DNA from: Rhodoferax sp.
GTDB taxonomy: Bacteria; Pseudomonadota; Gammaproteobacteria; Burkholderiales; Burkholderiaceae_C
Direction: 5' to 3'
Length of the DNA: 64,000 nt
NCBI RefSeq assembly: GCF_030697375.1
Contig: NZ_JAUYQD010000021.1
Span: 62,001-126,000, forward strand
How positions within the stretch are numbered: the first letter of the stretch is position 1; each line of letters starts with the position of its first letter. A program made the translations under genes and the position numbers. The notes below the pieces were generated by a model. That model did no database searches. It was not told where the DNA came from and saw only the letters and a program-made list of their open reading frames with translations. Positions 25,446 to 33,266 of the stretch are shown one piece after another.

Positions 25446-27437
25446 ATGATCAATCAAATTGCAGACCCTTTGCTGGCCTTACCGCGCCCAGCCAAGCGTT
25501 TGTTGGCTCTGGGTGTAGACGCGTTGTTATGTTTGCTGACGGTATGGTTGGCCTTGTGCCTACGCCTGGACAACTGGGTAATACCGCAAGGCAACCAGTG
25601 GCTGGCAATGGGATTATCGTTGGTGTTGGCCTTGCCGGTGTTTGTGGTCTCCGGCTTGTACCGGGCTATTTTTAGGTACGCAGGCATGGCCGCCTTGATG
25701 GCGGTAACGAAGGCAATTGTTCTCTACGGATTGCTGTATGCCGCCTTGCTGGCAGTGCTGGTGTTGCCGGGGGTTCCGCGTACCTTGGGTCTGTTGCAGC
25801 CGCCTTTGTTGCTGCTGGCAGTTGGGGCATCACGGGCCGTGGCCCGTTATTGGCTCAGCGGGGGCTATTTAAGCCGGCTCAAACGCAATGCCTTACCTAA
25901 GGTGTTGATTTATGGGGCTGGCTCCGCAGGGAACCAACTTGCAGCAGCCATGGCCAACAGCAATGAGATGCGGGCTGTTGGATTTTTGGATGACGATACC
26001 CGATTGCACGGTAATGTACTCAACGGATTGAATATTTACAACCCTAGCCAACTGCATGATTTGGTGCAAAGTCTGGAGGTGAGTGATGTGCTGCTGGCCA
26101 TTCCTTCTACCAGTCGCCAGCGGCGCAACGAAATTTTGGAACTCACGCGCCAAGCCCATGTGGCGGTGCGCACCCTACCTGGATTGATGGACTTGGCGCA
26201 AGGCCATGTGCATGCCAGCGACCTGCGCGAACTCGATATTGAAGACTTGTTGGGGCGTGATGCAGTGCCACCCAATGCGTCGCTATTCGCAAAAAATATT
26301 CATGGCAAAGTGGTATTGGTCACCGGTGCGGGTGGTTCTATTGGCAGTGAATTGTGCCGGCAAATCATTAAGGCTGGCCCGACCAAGCTGCTGTTGGTGG
26401 AACTGAGTGAATTTGCACTATATGCAGTGCATCAGGATCTGATGAAGTTGCTGGTTGATATGGAGCCGTCAAATTTGCAACTGCTACCACTGCTGGCGTC
26501 TGTGCGCGATGAAGCTCGCATGCGCGAAATTATGCAGACTTGGAAGCCACACACGGTGTACCACGCTGCAGCCTACAAACATGTGCCAATGGTGGAGCAC
26601 AACCCAGCCGAGGGGGTCAAGAACAACGTGCTGGGCACCTGGACCACGGCAAAGGTGGCTGCTGAGAATGGTGTGAGCGACTTTGTGCTCATCAGCACCG
26701 ACAAAGCAGTGCGGCCCACCAATGTGATGGGCACCAGCAAGCGTCTGGCCGAAATGGTGCTACAGGCATTTGCTGCGGCTTCAAAGGAGTTGGGGTGGCG
26801 TACCCGCTTTGGTATGGTACGTTTTGGCAATGTGTTGGGATCTTCGGGCTCAGTGGTGCCTTTGTTTCGCAAACAGATTAGGGACAACGGCCCTATTACC
26901 TTGACGCACGCTGATATTACCCGCTATTTCATGACCATTCCTGAGGCGGCGCAGCTGGTTATTCAAGCCGGTGCCATGACCAGTGGTGGGGATGTGTTTG
27001 TGCTGGACATGGGCGAGCCAGTGCGCATCATTGATCTCGCGCGCCGTATGGTGGAACTGTCTGGCTTGACAGTGCGTGACGATGCCAAACCCGATGGAGA
27101 TATTGCAATCCAGATCACAGGCCTGCGCCCTGGTGAAAAGCTGTATGAAGAATTGTTGATTGGCGACAACCCTTTACCCACCCAGCATCCGCGCATCATG
27201 AAAGCACACGAGGATTTTGTGCCATGGTATGAGTTGAGTTCCCGTCTGCAGGTCTTGATAGCGGCCCTGAATGCGAATGATGTACCCGCTATCCGCGGCC
27301 TACTCAAAGAACTGGTGCCAGGCTACCAGCCGGATGGTGCTGTAGTGGATTGGGTGTATTTGGCCGCAGAGCAAGAGAATTTGAATTTGCCTGTTTTAAA
27401 AGCTGCATATAGCCCAGCACAATTGTTGGTGGCTTGA
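25446..27437 (+). CDS. WbpM/FlaA1-family membrane nucleotide-sugar 4,6-dehydratase
   Basis: A 663-aa protein. Four hydrophobic segments in residues 15-140 anchor it, a CoA-binding-like Rossmann domain follows (IYGAGSAGNQLAAAM, about residue 155), and the C-terminal SDR domain starts at VVLVTGAGGSIGSEL (about residue 290). The active site reads STDKAVRPTNVMGTSK, with Met in place of Tyr (MxxxK) as in WbpM. It converts UDP-GlcNAc to UDP-4-keto-6-deoxy-GlcNAc, supplying the reductase at 20327. The stop abuts the convergent gfcC-yjbH-PAP2 stop with no spacer. Confidence 0.92.
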   Translation: MINQIADPLLALPRPAKRLLALGVDALLCLLTVWLALCLRLDNWVIPQGNQWLAMGLSLVLALPVFVVSGLYRAIFRYAGMAALMAVTKAIVLYGLLYAALLAVLVLPGVPRTLGLLQPPLLLLAVGASRAVARYWLSGGYLSRLKRNALPKVLIYGAGSAGNQLAAAMANSNEMRAVGFLDDDTRLHGNVLNGLNIYNPSQLHDLVQSLEVSDVLLAIPSTSRQRRNEILELTRQAHVAVRTLPGLMDLAQGHVHASDLRELDIEDLLGRDAVPPNASLFAKNIHGKVVLVTGAGGSIGSELCRQIIKAGPTKLLLVELSEFALYAVHQDLMKLLVDMEPSNLQLLPLLASVRDEARMREIMQTWKPHTVYHAAAYKHVPMVEHNPAEGVKNNVLGTWTTAKVAAENGVSDFVLISTDKAVRPTNVMGTSKRLAEMVLQAFAAASKELGWRTRFGMVRFGNVLGSSGSVVPLFRKQIRDNGPITLTHADITRYFMTIPEAAQLVIQAGAMTSGGDVFVLDMGEPVRIIDLARRMVELSGLTVRDDAKPDGDIAIQITGLRPGEKLYEELLIGDNPLPTQHPRIMKAHEDFVPWYELSSRLQVLIAALNANDVPAIRGLLKELVPGYQPDGAVVDWVYLAAEQENLNLPVLKAAYSPAQLLVA

Positions 27438-30400
27438 TTATTTGAACGACCAGTTGGCAACCACCGCCTGTGGTGTAACGTTCAGTCGTATTCCGCTCTT
27501 ACGGTGCAACTGCTGGTCGGTCAGCATGGATCCAATGGCATAACCCATGAAGGCACCTGCCACGGTGTCGGATGCCCAGTGTTCCCGCTGTTGCACGCGC
27601 CCAAAGGCAGAGGTGGCGGCCACTGCATAAAGCCAGGGCATGTCATGTTGTTGGGCAAAAGGTGTGGCTAAGGCAAAGGCCACTGCGACATGGTTTGACG
27701 CAAAACCCGATTGGGCCGAGTTGTTTGCAAAACCATTGAAACTGCCCGAGCCTTCCTCTTCAAAGGGCCGTGCACGGCCCACCACAAAACGGGTCACCAG
27801 ATTGGCGCCCCAGGTAGTGGCTGCAGCGGTGAGTGCAGTCTCCGCCGTGCTGGACGCACTTTCACCGCCGATACCGGTGTACAGCAAGCCAGCGCCCAGC
27901 GCCATGGCGATGGGCAGAGTGTTGGTAGCATTCCCCAAACGTTCTGCGCTGCCGCCTTGGTGGTTTTGTGCCCAGTTGTCAATGGGTTTGTCCAGCAGAC
28001 TGGATGCCAGAATAGCTCCGCCTGCCAACAGCCAGGTGGAGGCTGGAACATCGGCAATTTGATGCCTTAGCGTGCTTGTGGTGTCCCCCAGCTTGATGAA
28101 TGGGTTGGGTGTGGATTCCGGCAATACGTAGCTGGTGTTTTCTGCGGAGCGCACGCTGCTAGGTCCGGCCGAGCGCCACCCCAGGGTGCGATAGTCGCGC
28201 TGGCGGGTGAGGTCGTTGAGGGCGAAGCGCCGACCCAAACGAGCGCCGCCATCACGTGTCAGTGGGGTCCACACAATACTGCCATTGGTAGAGGTGGACT
28301 TGGGTAGCATCACGTCAAACGGAATGGTGACGTATATCCCTTTGTCGAAGCTACCTTCGCCAAAGGTTTCGGCGGAAATATCGGTTTTGGTAGCCCAGGC
28401 ACCGGCCGCCACGCCGTTGGAAAATGTGCGTTTCACATCCAGCGTGGCCCCCATATCGCCTGCCAGATAGCGCCCGGCGCTCAGGTTGACTTGCAGGTTT
28501 TTCCAGCCCGTGTCCCAGTACATGGTAGCGTGGCCGCTATCGACTTCATAGTCCCGGAAAGCAAAGTTTTGGCTGAAATTTCTCTGGCGCACATGGTTCA
28601 CATCAATTCCCCAGGCTAGACGGCTTTGCCAGGGGCGGTACAGCCATTCGGCGCCAACCCCACCGTACATGGTCTCCAGCATACCTGCATAGCCGCTGAC
28701 ATAGTGGCCGTTGCCCAGGTCTTGCACATGGGTGAGCTGCATGAGTGGCATGGTCAGCGCGGAGGTGGTGACGTACTCGCGCTGGTGGGTGCGCACACGG
28801 GGAAGTTCGCTGGGGGCGTCATAGACAAAGCCACCGTAGTTGTCCAAAAGGCGCAAATTAACGGTACTGCTTAGCCAGGTGTTGTCAGAGAAGCGTTGTT
28901 CCAACATAGCCTGCAGGCCAAGCTGGTAAAGTAAAAAGTTGTTGGGTCCGCCCAGGATCTGGCTGTAGCTGGGGCTCCATTCGCCGGTGAACCCTACGGG
29001 CTTGCCGGTCCACGCACGGTCTGCTTCTTCGTCTGGCCCGGCGGTAAGGATGGTTGTTGCCTGTCCTGGCGAAACCCGTTGTGCTGGCAAGCGCAGAGAG
29101 GGCGGTTCGGCCCGGGTTTGTAAGGTGACCCATTCGGCGCGGTCTATGTCCACCTGCAACATCGGCAGGCCGCGCTCTTGCAGTTGCAAGACAAAGCGGG
29201 TGGAAGATGCGGGGGTATCACGGTGCAAAATGGTGACGGCGCGGTCTATGCGTTCCTGCAGATGGACGGCGGTGTCGGTCTCGGCGACCATGGTGGTGCT
29301 GGTGTGCTGGTGTGCAATGCCGCGCACCGACCAGCCGGTGTGTCGTTCAATGGCTTGGGCGGTGCTATCCCACCCACCAGATGGCAATTTTCCCGGTGCA
29401 AGTGGTCGCACCGATGGCAAGGCGGGGTCCAGTAACTTAGGTGAATACAAGGCGTTAAGCCCACCATGCAGGGTAAATCCCAGCATAAAAGTGTTGCCGC
29501 GTTCCAGGCCCAAGCTCAAGTCGATATTCGGTGAATAGCGGTACACGGCTCCAAAATTGAAGGGGCTCTTGGCAGTATGGTTGTTGCCTTGGGGCTCGTG
29601 TTGGTAGTCGTTGCCATCCAGTTCCAGCTTGGCAATCCACGGCGTGGAAGGTGACTGCCATTGCACGCCGCCAAAGAGCGCTGTGGGTCCGTGAAACATG
29701 GATTGCCCATTGACAACACCACCCTGGCCGACTGTGGGGGCCGCGCGCTTGTCGAAGTCGTTCCCCAAAACTGACAAGGGGTTTTTCATATTGCCGCGCC
29801 CTGCTAGGTAGCCCCAGCCCAGGCCCAGACTGGCGTCCCAGTTGCCCCAACGCTTGTTGGCTACAAGGTATTCACTAGAGAAAAGGCCCGTGCCACCCAG
29901 GTCACGCATGCCCAGTGCGATTTGGGGGCCCAGTGCGGATTCTTCACGCAAGCGCAACTTCAGGTCGATGGATTTGTCTTTGTAGGACTGGTCCCCGGCA
30001 ATATCGGGTCCATACAACCGGTTGGCCACATTGGTGTAGCGAAATCCGGACTCTAGCCATTCAAAGCGCTGGAACATCACGGTTCCACTGGTATAGGGGG
30101 CAACTTTGCTCACATGCAGGCGTACATCGCCCGAAGCGGCCATGCGGGCGGTGGGGGTTTGCAGTAAGCCGATTTCACCCCAGTCACTGGCGGTCAATTT
30201 GAGTGCTTCAGGTCGTTCGATGCTTGCCCGCTGCACCGCCACGGTGCGAATTTGCGTGGCAGGCAGCATGAATTCACCGGGCGCTTGGGTGGCCAGAAAG
30301 CGGGCCAAATTGTCGGAAGTATTGTCTGAAATGCCCATCTGCCGGCTGGGTGCCCAGATCCAGGCGCCGGGTCCGGGCTCAGCTTGGGCCTCCTGGCTCC

Positions 30401-31004
30401 AGGGTGCTACACCGTAGCGTGCGGTGCGTCCATCGGCTTGGGCGATCCAGGCCCAGTCTACCTGCGTGCTGCTGGAGTCCCCCAAGCAGGCGCGTAAATA
30501 ATCCTGAATCAATGCGCCTGGCGTATGGGATGCAGTGCAGGGCAGACCAGCCTCGTTCACCACGGTAACCGTGGATGGGCGTGGCAACAAGACGATGCGC
30601 TGGCCATCTTGCAGTATGGGGTCATGTGCAGGAGCCCCTTGAAGCCAGCGGGCATCCGCAATCGCCACGGTCAGTCGCCCGGTGAGTTGTAGCGCCATCA
30701 ACCAGTCGGACAAATGGACTCGGGCTTCTGCAGAAAAATCGTCACCCGTACTCATTTGTACACCAAGTACTGCCGCTTGGCGCAGTTGTGCCTGCGGCGC
30801 GCGCTCGGAAGGTACCTGCCATTGCAGGGATGTGGTGTCCGCAAGGGGGCCAGCATTGCGCAGCAACCAATCGCTTAGGCGTTCTCCGGGTACCACTGTT
30901 GCTGCATTGGGCGCAGCTTGGGCGAATGCAGTCGCCTGCAGGCCTGTCCAACAGGCTAGACACAGGACCGAGGCTTGGGCGACGCGTGTGGGGCGGAACC
31001 TCAC
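27438..31004 (-). CDS. GfcC(YjbG)-YjbH-PAP2 fusion, exopolysaccharide secretion protein
   Basis: An 1188-aa protein in three parts. After a signal peptide (cleavage near AFAQA, residue 30) comes a YjbG/GfcC-like region (about 35-270, LTGRLTVAI...ILQDGQRIVLLPRPSTVTV). Residues about 300-960 are a YjbH outer-membrane beta-barrel (DUF940-like) region. The end is a PAP2 phosphatase domain: Arg1072-x6-Arg-Pro, Ala-Ser-Asn-His1105, Arg1136-x5-His1142-x3-Asp1146. The start is GTG 31004: it overlaps the yjbF stop as GTGA, has AGAAGG six bases before it, and gives a clean signal peptide, whereas the longer frame runs inside yjbF. In enterobacteria YjbG and YjbH are separate proteins and lack PAP2. Likely in polymer export. 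Confidence 0.85.
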   Translation of the reverse strand: MRFRPTRVAQASVLCLACWTGLQATAFAQAAPNAATVVPGERLSDWLLRNAGPLADTTSLQWQVPSERAPQAQLRQAAVLGVQMSTGDDFSAEARVHLSDWLMALQLTGRLTVAIADARWLQGAPAHDPILQDGQRIVLLPRPSTVTVVNEAGLPCTASHTPGALIQDYLRACLGDSSSTQVDWAWIAQADGRTARYGVAPWSQEAQAEPGPGAWIWAPSRQMGISDNTSDNLARFLATQAPGEFMLPATQIRTVAVQRASIERPEALKLTASDWGEIGLLQTPTARMAASGDVRLHVSKVAPYTSGTVMFQRFEWLESGFRYTNVANRLYGPDIAGDQSYKDKSIDLKLRLREESALGPQIALGMRDLGGTGLFSSEYLVANKRWGNWDASLGLGWGYLAGRGNMKNPLSVLGNDFDKRAAPTVGQGGVVNGQSMFHGPTALFGGVQWQSPSTPWIAKLELDGNDYQHEPQGNNHTAKSPFNFGAVYRYSPNIDLSLGLERGNTFMLGFTLHGGLNALYSPKLLDPALPSVRPLAPGKLPSGGWDSTAQAIERHTGWSVRGIAHQHTSTTMVAETDTAVHLQERIDRAVTILHRDTPASSTRFVLQLQERGLPMLQVDIDRAEWVTLQTRAEPPSLRLPAQRVSPGQATTILTAGPDEEADRAWTGKPVGFTGEWSPSYSQILGGPNNFLLYQLGLQAMLEQRFSDNTWLSSTVNLRLLDNYGGFVYDAPSELPRVRTHQREYVTTSALTMPLMQLTHVQDLGNGHYVSGYAGMLETMYGGVGAEWLYRPWQSRLAWGIDVNHVRQRNFSQNFAFRDYEVDSGHATMYWDTGWKNLQVNLSAGRYLAGDMGATLDVKRTFSNGVAAGAWATKTDISAETFGEGSFDKGIYVTIPFDVMLPKSTSTNGSIVWTPLTRDGGARLGRRFALNDLTRQRDYRTLGWRSAGPSSVRSAENTSYVLPESTPNPFIKLGDTTSTLRHQIADVPASTWLLAGGAILASSLLDKPIDNWAQNHQGGSAERLGNATNTLPIAMALGAGLLYTGIGGESASSTAETALTAAATTWGANLVTRFVVGRARPFEEEGSGSFNGFANNSAQSGFASNHVAVAFALATPFAQQHDMPWLYAVAATSAFGRVQQREHWASDTVAGAFMGYAIGSMLTDQQLHRKSGIRLNVTPQAVVANWSFK

Positions 31005-31714
31005 AATGCGCCTTCTTGCACGGGCCAGCGCTGTAGCTTGAGGCAATAGTTGGCAGACAAACATTGTTCTGAATACACCACGGTGGATACGCCATTGCGC
31101 ACACCCCAGGCGAACCAAGCCGGCGGTAAGGATTCTGCAGTTGTCTTCAGCGTGGACTCGCGAAACCAAACATAAGTCCGGGCTTGCCCTTCAGAGAGAG
31201 AGATTGGCAAGTGAATGGGTGGCATACCTTGCCAGGGTTGTAGCATCACTTGGTCGGTAATTCCGTAGTGGTGGCCCGGCATTTCGTCACGCCGGCGCTG
31301 GTAAGTGGCGCCTTGAGAGTCGCGTGCCGCCCACGCAGGCGGAGATGACGGAAATTGGACGGTTCGCCAGTCAACTTCTAGCCCTGCCGTGCCAACAATA
31401 CGGCCATTCTGGGTTTTGATAACTTCCTGCTGCGCGGAGTACCAGACTTCGATGTCGCCTTGGGGGTGAGGATCCACATAACCCAACACCAACAACGCTG
31501 GCGCATGCCCTTCCAGTTCGACCCGAAGGTAGTTGTAGACGGGGTTGGGCTTATGCGTGGCGAAAGGTGCCGCGGAAGCGGTTCCGAATTTCTCGGATGC
31601 AACAGCAGTCAGAATTTCAGTCAATGGTGCAGAGGTCTGCGCGCAACCGCAAAGTTGAGCCGTGACCACGACTGACAACCAGCAGCGGCAAAAAAAGTGA
31701 GCAGGAATTTTCAA
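31001..31714 (-). CDS. yjbF: YjbF/GfcB-family lipoprotein
   Basis: A 237-aa secreted protein of the group-4-capsule/YjbF lipoprotein family, with NYLRVELEG and LLVLGYVDPHPQGDIEVWYS near the start of the mature part. The signal sequence ends in the lipobox LCGC (Cys24). TTG 31714 is preferred: it begins MKIPAHFF, a proper lipoprotein signal, and lies after a terminator hairpin that the alternative TTG 31756 would read through. Neither has a strong ribosome binding site. It is in the yjbEFGH order with the fusion gene and yjbE. Confidence 0.8.
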   Translation of the reverse strand: MKIPAHFFCRCWLSVVVTAQLCGCAQTSAPLTEILTAVASEKFGTASAAPFATHKPNPVYNYLRVELEGHAPALLVLGYVDPHPQGDIEVWYSAQQEVIKTQNGRIVGTAGLEVDWRTVQFPSSPPAWAARDSQGATYQRRRDEMPGHHYGITDQVMLQPWQGMPPIHLPISLSEGQARTYVWFRESTLKTTAESLPPAWFAWGVRNGVSTVVYSEQCLSANYCLKLQRWPVQEGAL

Positions 31715-31720
31715 AGCCCA

Positions 31721-31743
31721 AAAGAAAAGCGCCCGAAGGCGCT
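31721..31743 (-). terminator. UUCG-loop terminator between yjbE and yjbF
   Basis: On the minus strand AGCGCC-TTCG-GGCGCT is followed by TTTCTTTT. A 6-bp GC-rich stem with a stabilising UUCG tetraloop and U tract is a classic Rho-independent terminator. It lies 24 bases after the yjbE stop and just before yjbF, so yjbF and the fusion gene would receive only read-through transcripts, unless it has its own promoter. Confidence 0.85.
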
Positions 31744-31767
31744 CGTCAAGAATCAATGGCTACTCAG

Positions 31768-32187
31768 TTATTTGGAGCCGGTCGTGGTGCCGGTCGTAGT
31801 GGTTTGGGTAATTGCAGCAACGGCAACTGTAGCCACCACAGCACCAGCCACCAAAGTCGTCGTGGCGACTGCGCCAGCAGCGGCTGCCGTTGCACCAGCT
31901 GCACCAGCGGCTGCAGCGCCTGTACCCGCTGCTGCGGCACCGGTTCCTGCAGCAGCTCCCGTACCGGCAGCTGCACCACCGGCAGCGCCAGCAGAACCAC
32001 CAGCAGCGCCAGCAGAACCACCAGCCGCACCAGTACCAGCGGAACCGCCAGCAGCGCCAGTACCAGCAGAACCACCGGCGCCAGTACCAGTAGAACCGCC
32101 ACCTGCGGCTTGGGCCCACACGGATTGAGCGGGAAGTGCCAGAGTGGCAACGGCAACGGCAACAGCGGCGATTTTATTGAATTTCAT
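31768..32187 (-). CDS. yjbE: YjbE/GfcA-like Gly/Ala-rich secreted protein
   Basis: A 139-aa protein with a signal peptide (cleavage after VWAQA, residue 27), then low-complexity repeats of Gly-Gly-Ser-Ala-Gly-Thr-Gly-Ala, an Ala-rich hydrophobic segment, and a Thr-rich tail (TTTTGTTTGSK). E. coli YjbE and GfcA have the same signal, Gly/Ser/Ala body and poly-Thr end. ATG 32187 has AAGGGA seven bases upstream. The opposite strand also has long open frames but these are shadows of the repeat. Function in exopolysaccharide production is inferred from the locus. Confidence 0.75.
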   Translation of the reverse strand: MKFNKIAAVAVAVATLALPAQSVWAQAAGGGSTGTGAGGSAGTGAAGGSAGTGAAGGSAGAAGGSAGAAGGAAAGTGAAAGTGAAAAGTGAAAAGAAGATAAAAGAVATTTLVAGAVVATVAVAAITQTTTTGTTTGSK

Positions 32188-32263
32188 AATTTTCCCTTTG
32201 TGGGCATGGGTGGATGGACACGCGAACCTGAAATATAACAGAACGCGAAATCAACGGACAACA

Positions 32264-32300
32264 AAAAAGCCTTCCAAGTGAGGAACTTGGAAGGCTTTTT
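32264..32300 (-). terminator. bidirectional terminator after tRNA-Met
   Basis: A 16-bp perfect stem, including the flanking A/T pairs, with loop GAGGA: AAGCCTTCCAAGT pairs with ACTTGGAAGGCTT, with A and T runs on either side so it can work in both directions. It lies 7 bases beyond the tRNA-Met 3' end and upstream of yjbE. Confidence 0.9.
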
Positions 32301-32307
32301 GAAATTC

Positions 32308-32384
32308 TGGTGGTGATAGGTGGATTTGAACCACCGACATCAGCATTATGAATGCTGCGCTCTAACCAACTGAGCTATATCACC
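32308..32384 (-). tRNA. tRNA-Met (anticodon CAT)
   Basis: The minus strand folds as a 77-nt cloverleaf. The acceptor stem is GGTGATA/TATCACC, the D arm GCTCAGTTGGTTAGAGC, the anticodon arm CAGCA-TTCATAA-TGCTG and the T arm GGTGG-TTCAAAT-CCACC, with an encoded CCA end. Anticodon CAT, a paired first base and no GGG/CCC anticodon-stem run make it an elongator Met tRNA; a lysidine-modified Ile tRNA cannot be excluded by eye. Confidence 0.95.
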
Positions 32385-32419
32385 GAAGGCCACGATTATA
32401 GCCAGAAATTTTCTTTGAT

Positions 32420-33199
32420 TTACTGGTGCGTAAATTCTGCCTTGCGCTTATTCACAAATGCGTCCATGCCTTCTTTCTGGTCTGCGGTGGCAAACAGGGC
32501 ATGGAACAGTCGGCGTTCGAACATCAATCCATCGGATAGGCTGCCTTCAAAGGCGCGGTTGACGGTTTCTTTGGCGGCCATGGTGGCGACTTGGGAGAAG
32601 CTGCAAATCAGCAGGGCAGCCCCCAGCACCTCGTCCATCAGCTTGTCTTGCGGCACCACGCGGCTGACCAGGCCGGCGCGCTCGGCCTCCGTGGCGTCCA
32701 TCATGCGGCCGGTGAGTGCCAGGTCCATGGCCTTTGATTTGCCCACGGCACGGGGCAGGCGCTGGGTGCCGCCGGCACCGGGGATGATGCCCAGCTTGAT
32801 TTCGGGTTGGCCGAAACGGGCGGTTTCCGACGCAATGATGAAGTCGCACATCATGGCCAGTTCACAACCGCCGCCCAGTGCGAAGCCACTGACGGCGGCA
32901 ATCACCGGTTTGCGGATGCTGCGCAGGGTTTCCCAGTTGCGGGTGATGAAGTCGCCTTTGTAGGCGTCGGCAAAGCTGAACTTGGCCATGGCGCTGATGT
33001 CGGCTCCGGCGGCAAAGGCTTTTTCACTGCCGGTGATGACCATGCAGCCGATGGACCCATCGGCATCAAAGCCTTTGAGGGCCTGGCCCAGTTCGTCCAT
33101 CAGCTGGTCGTTGAGCGCGTTGAGTTGTTTGGGGCGGTTGAGGGTGATGATGGCAACCTGGTCGCCCTCAATGCGGGTGGTGATGCATTCGTAGGTCAT
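32420..33199 (-). CDS. enoyl-CoA hydratase (crotonase family)
   Basis: A 259-aa crotonase-fold enzyme that hydrates trans-2-enoyl-CoA in beta-oxidation. The oxyanion-hole strands [11 protein letters not shown] and [13 protein letters not shown] are present, with catalytic Glu residues expected in the CEL and in [15 protein letters not shown] (both seen). ATG 33199 is chosen because the product begins [12 protein letters not shown], the usual start; the longer frame has no family similarity. It lies 68 bases after the M61 peptidase gene on the same strand. Confidence 0.93.
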   Translation of the reverse strand: MTYECITTRIEGDQVAIITLNRPKQLNALNDQLMDELGQALKGFDADGSIGCMVITGSEKAFAAGADISAMAKFSFADAYKGDFITRNWETLRSIRKPVIAAVSGFALGGGCELAMMCDFIIASETARFGQPEIKLGIIPGAGGTQRLPRAVGKSKAMDLALTGRMMDATEAERAGLVSRVVPQDKLMDEVLGAALLICSFSQVATMAAKETVNRAFEGSLSDGLMFERRLFHALFATADQKEGMDAFVNKRKAEFTHQ

Positions 33200-33266
33200 G
33201 GCAGTGGGGTATGAGATGAGTGGTGGAGATGGGAACGAATAGCTCACTATAGCGAAGCGAGCCTGC

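Noticed and set aside
27700..28000. Independent PAP2 gene downstream of yjbH
   Set aside because: The frame is continuous with YjbH and there is no internal start with a ribosome binding site, so the domain is taken as part of the fusion.
31005..31169. 55-residue N-terminal extension of the YjbG-YjbH-PAP2 fusion
   Set aside because: It overlaps yjbF in a different frame; the GTGA-coupled GTG at 31004 has a ribosome binding site and yields a clean signal peptide.
31697..32238. Plus-strand Pro/Ala- and Ser/Thr-rich open frames opposite yjbE
   Set aside because: They are mirror frames of the Gly/Ala repeat, have no ribosome binding site, and one crosses the terminator; the minus-strand frame has signal peptide, ribosome binding site and family-like ends.
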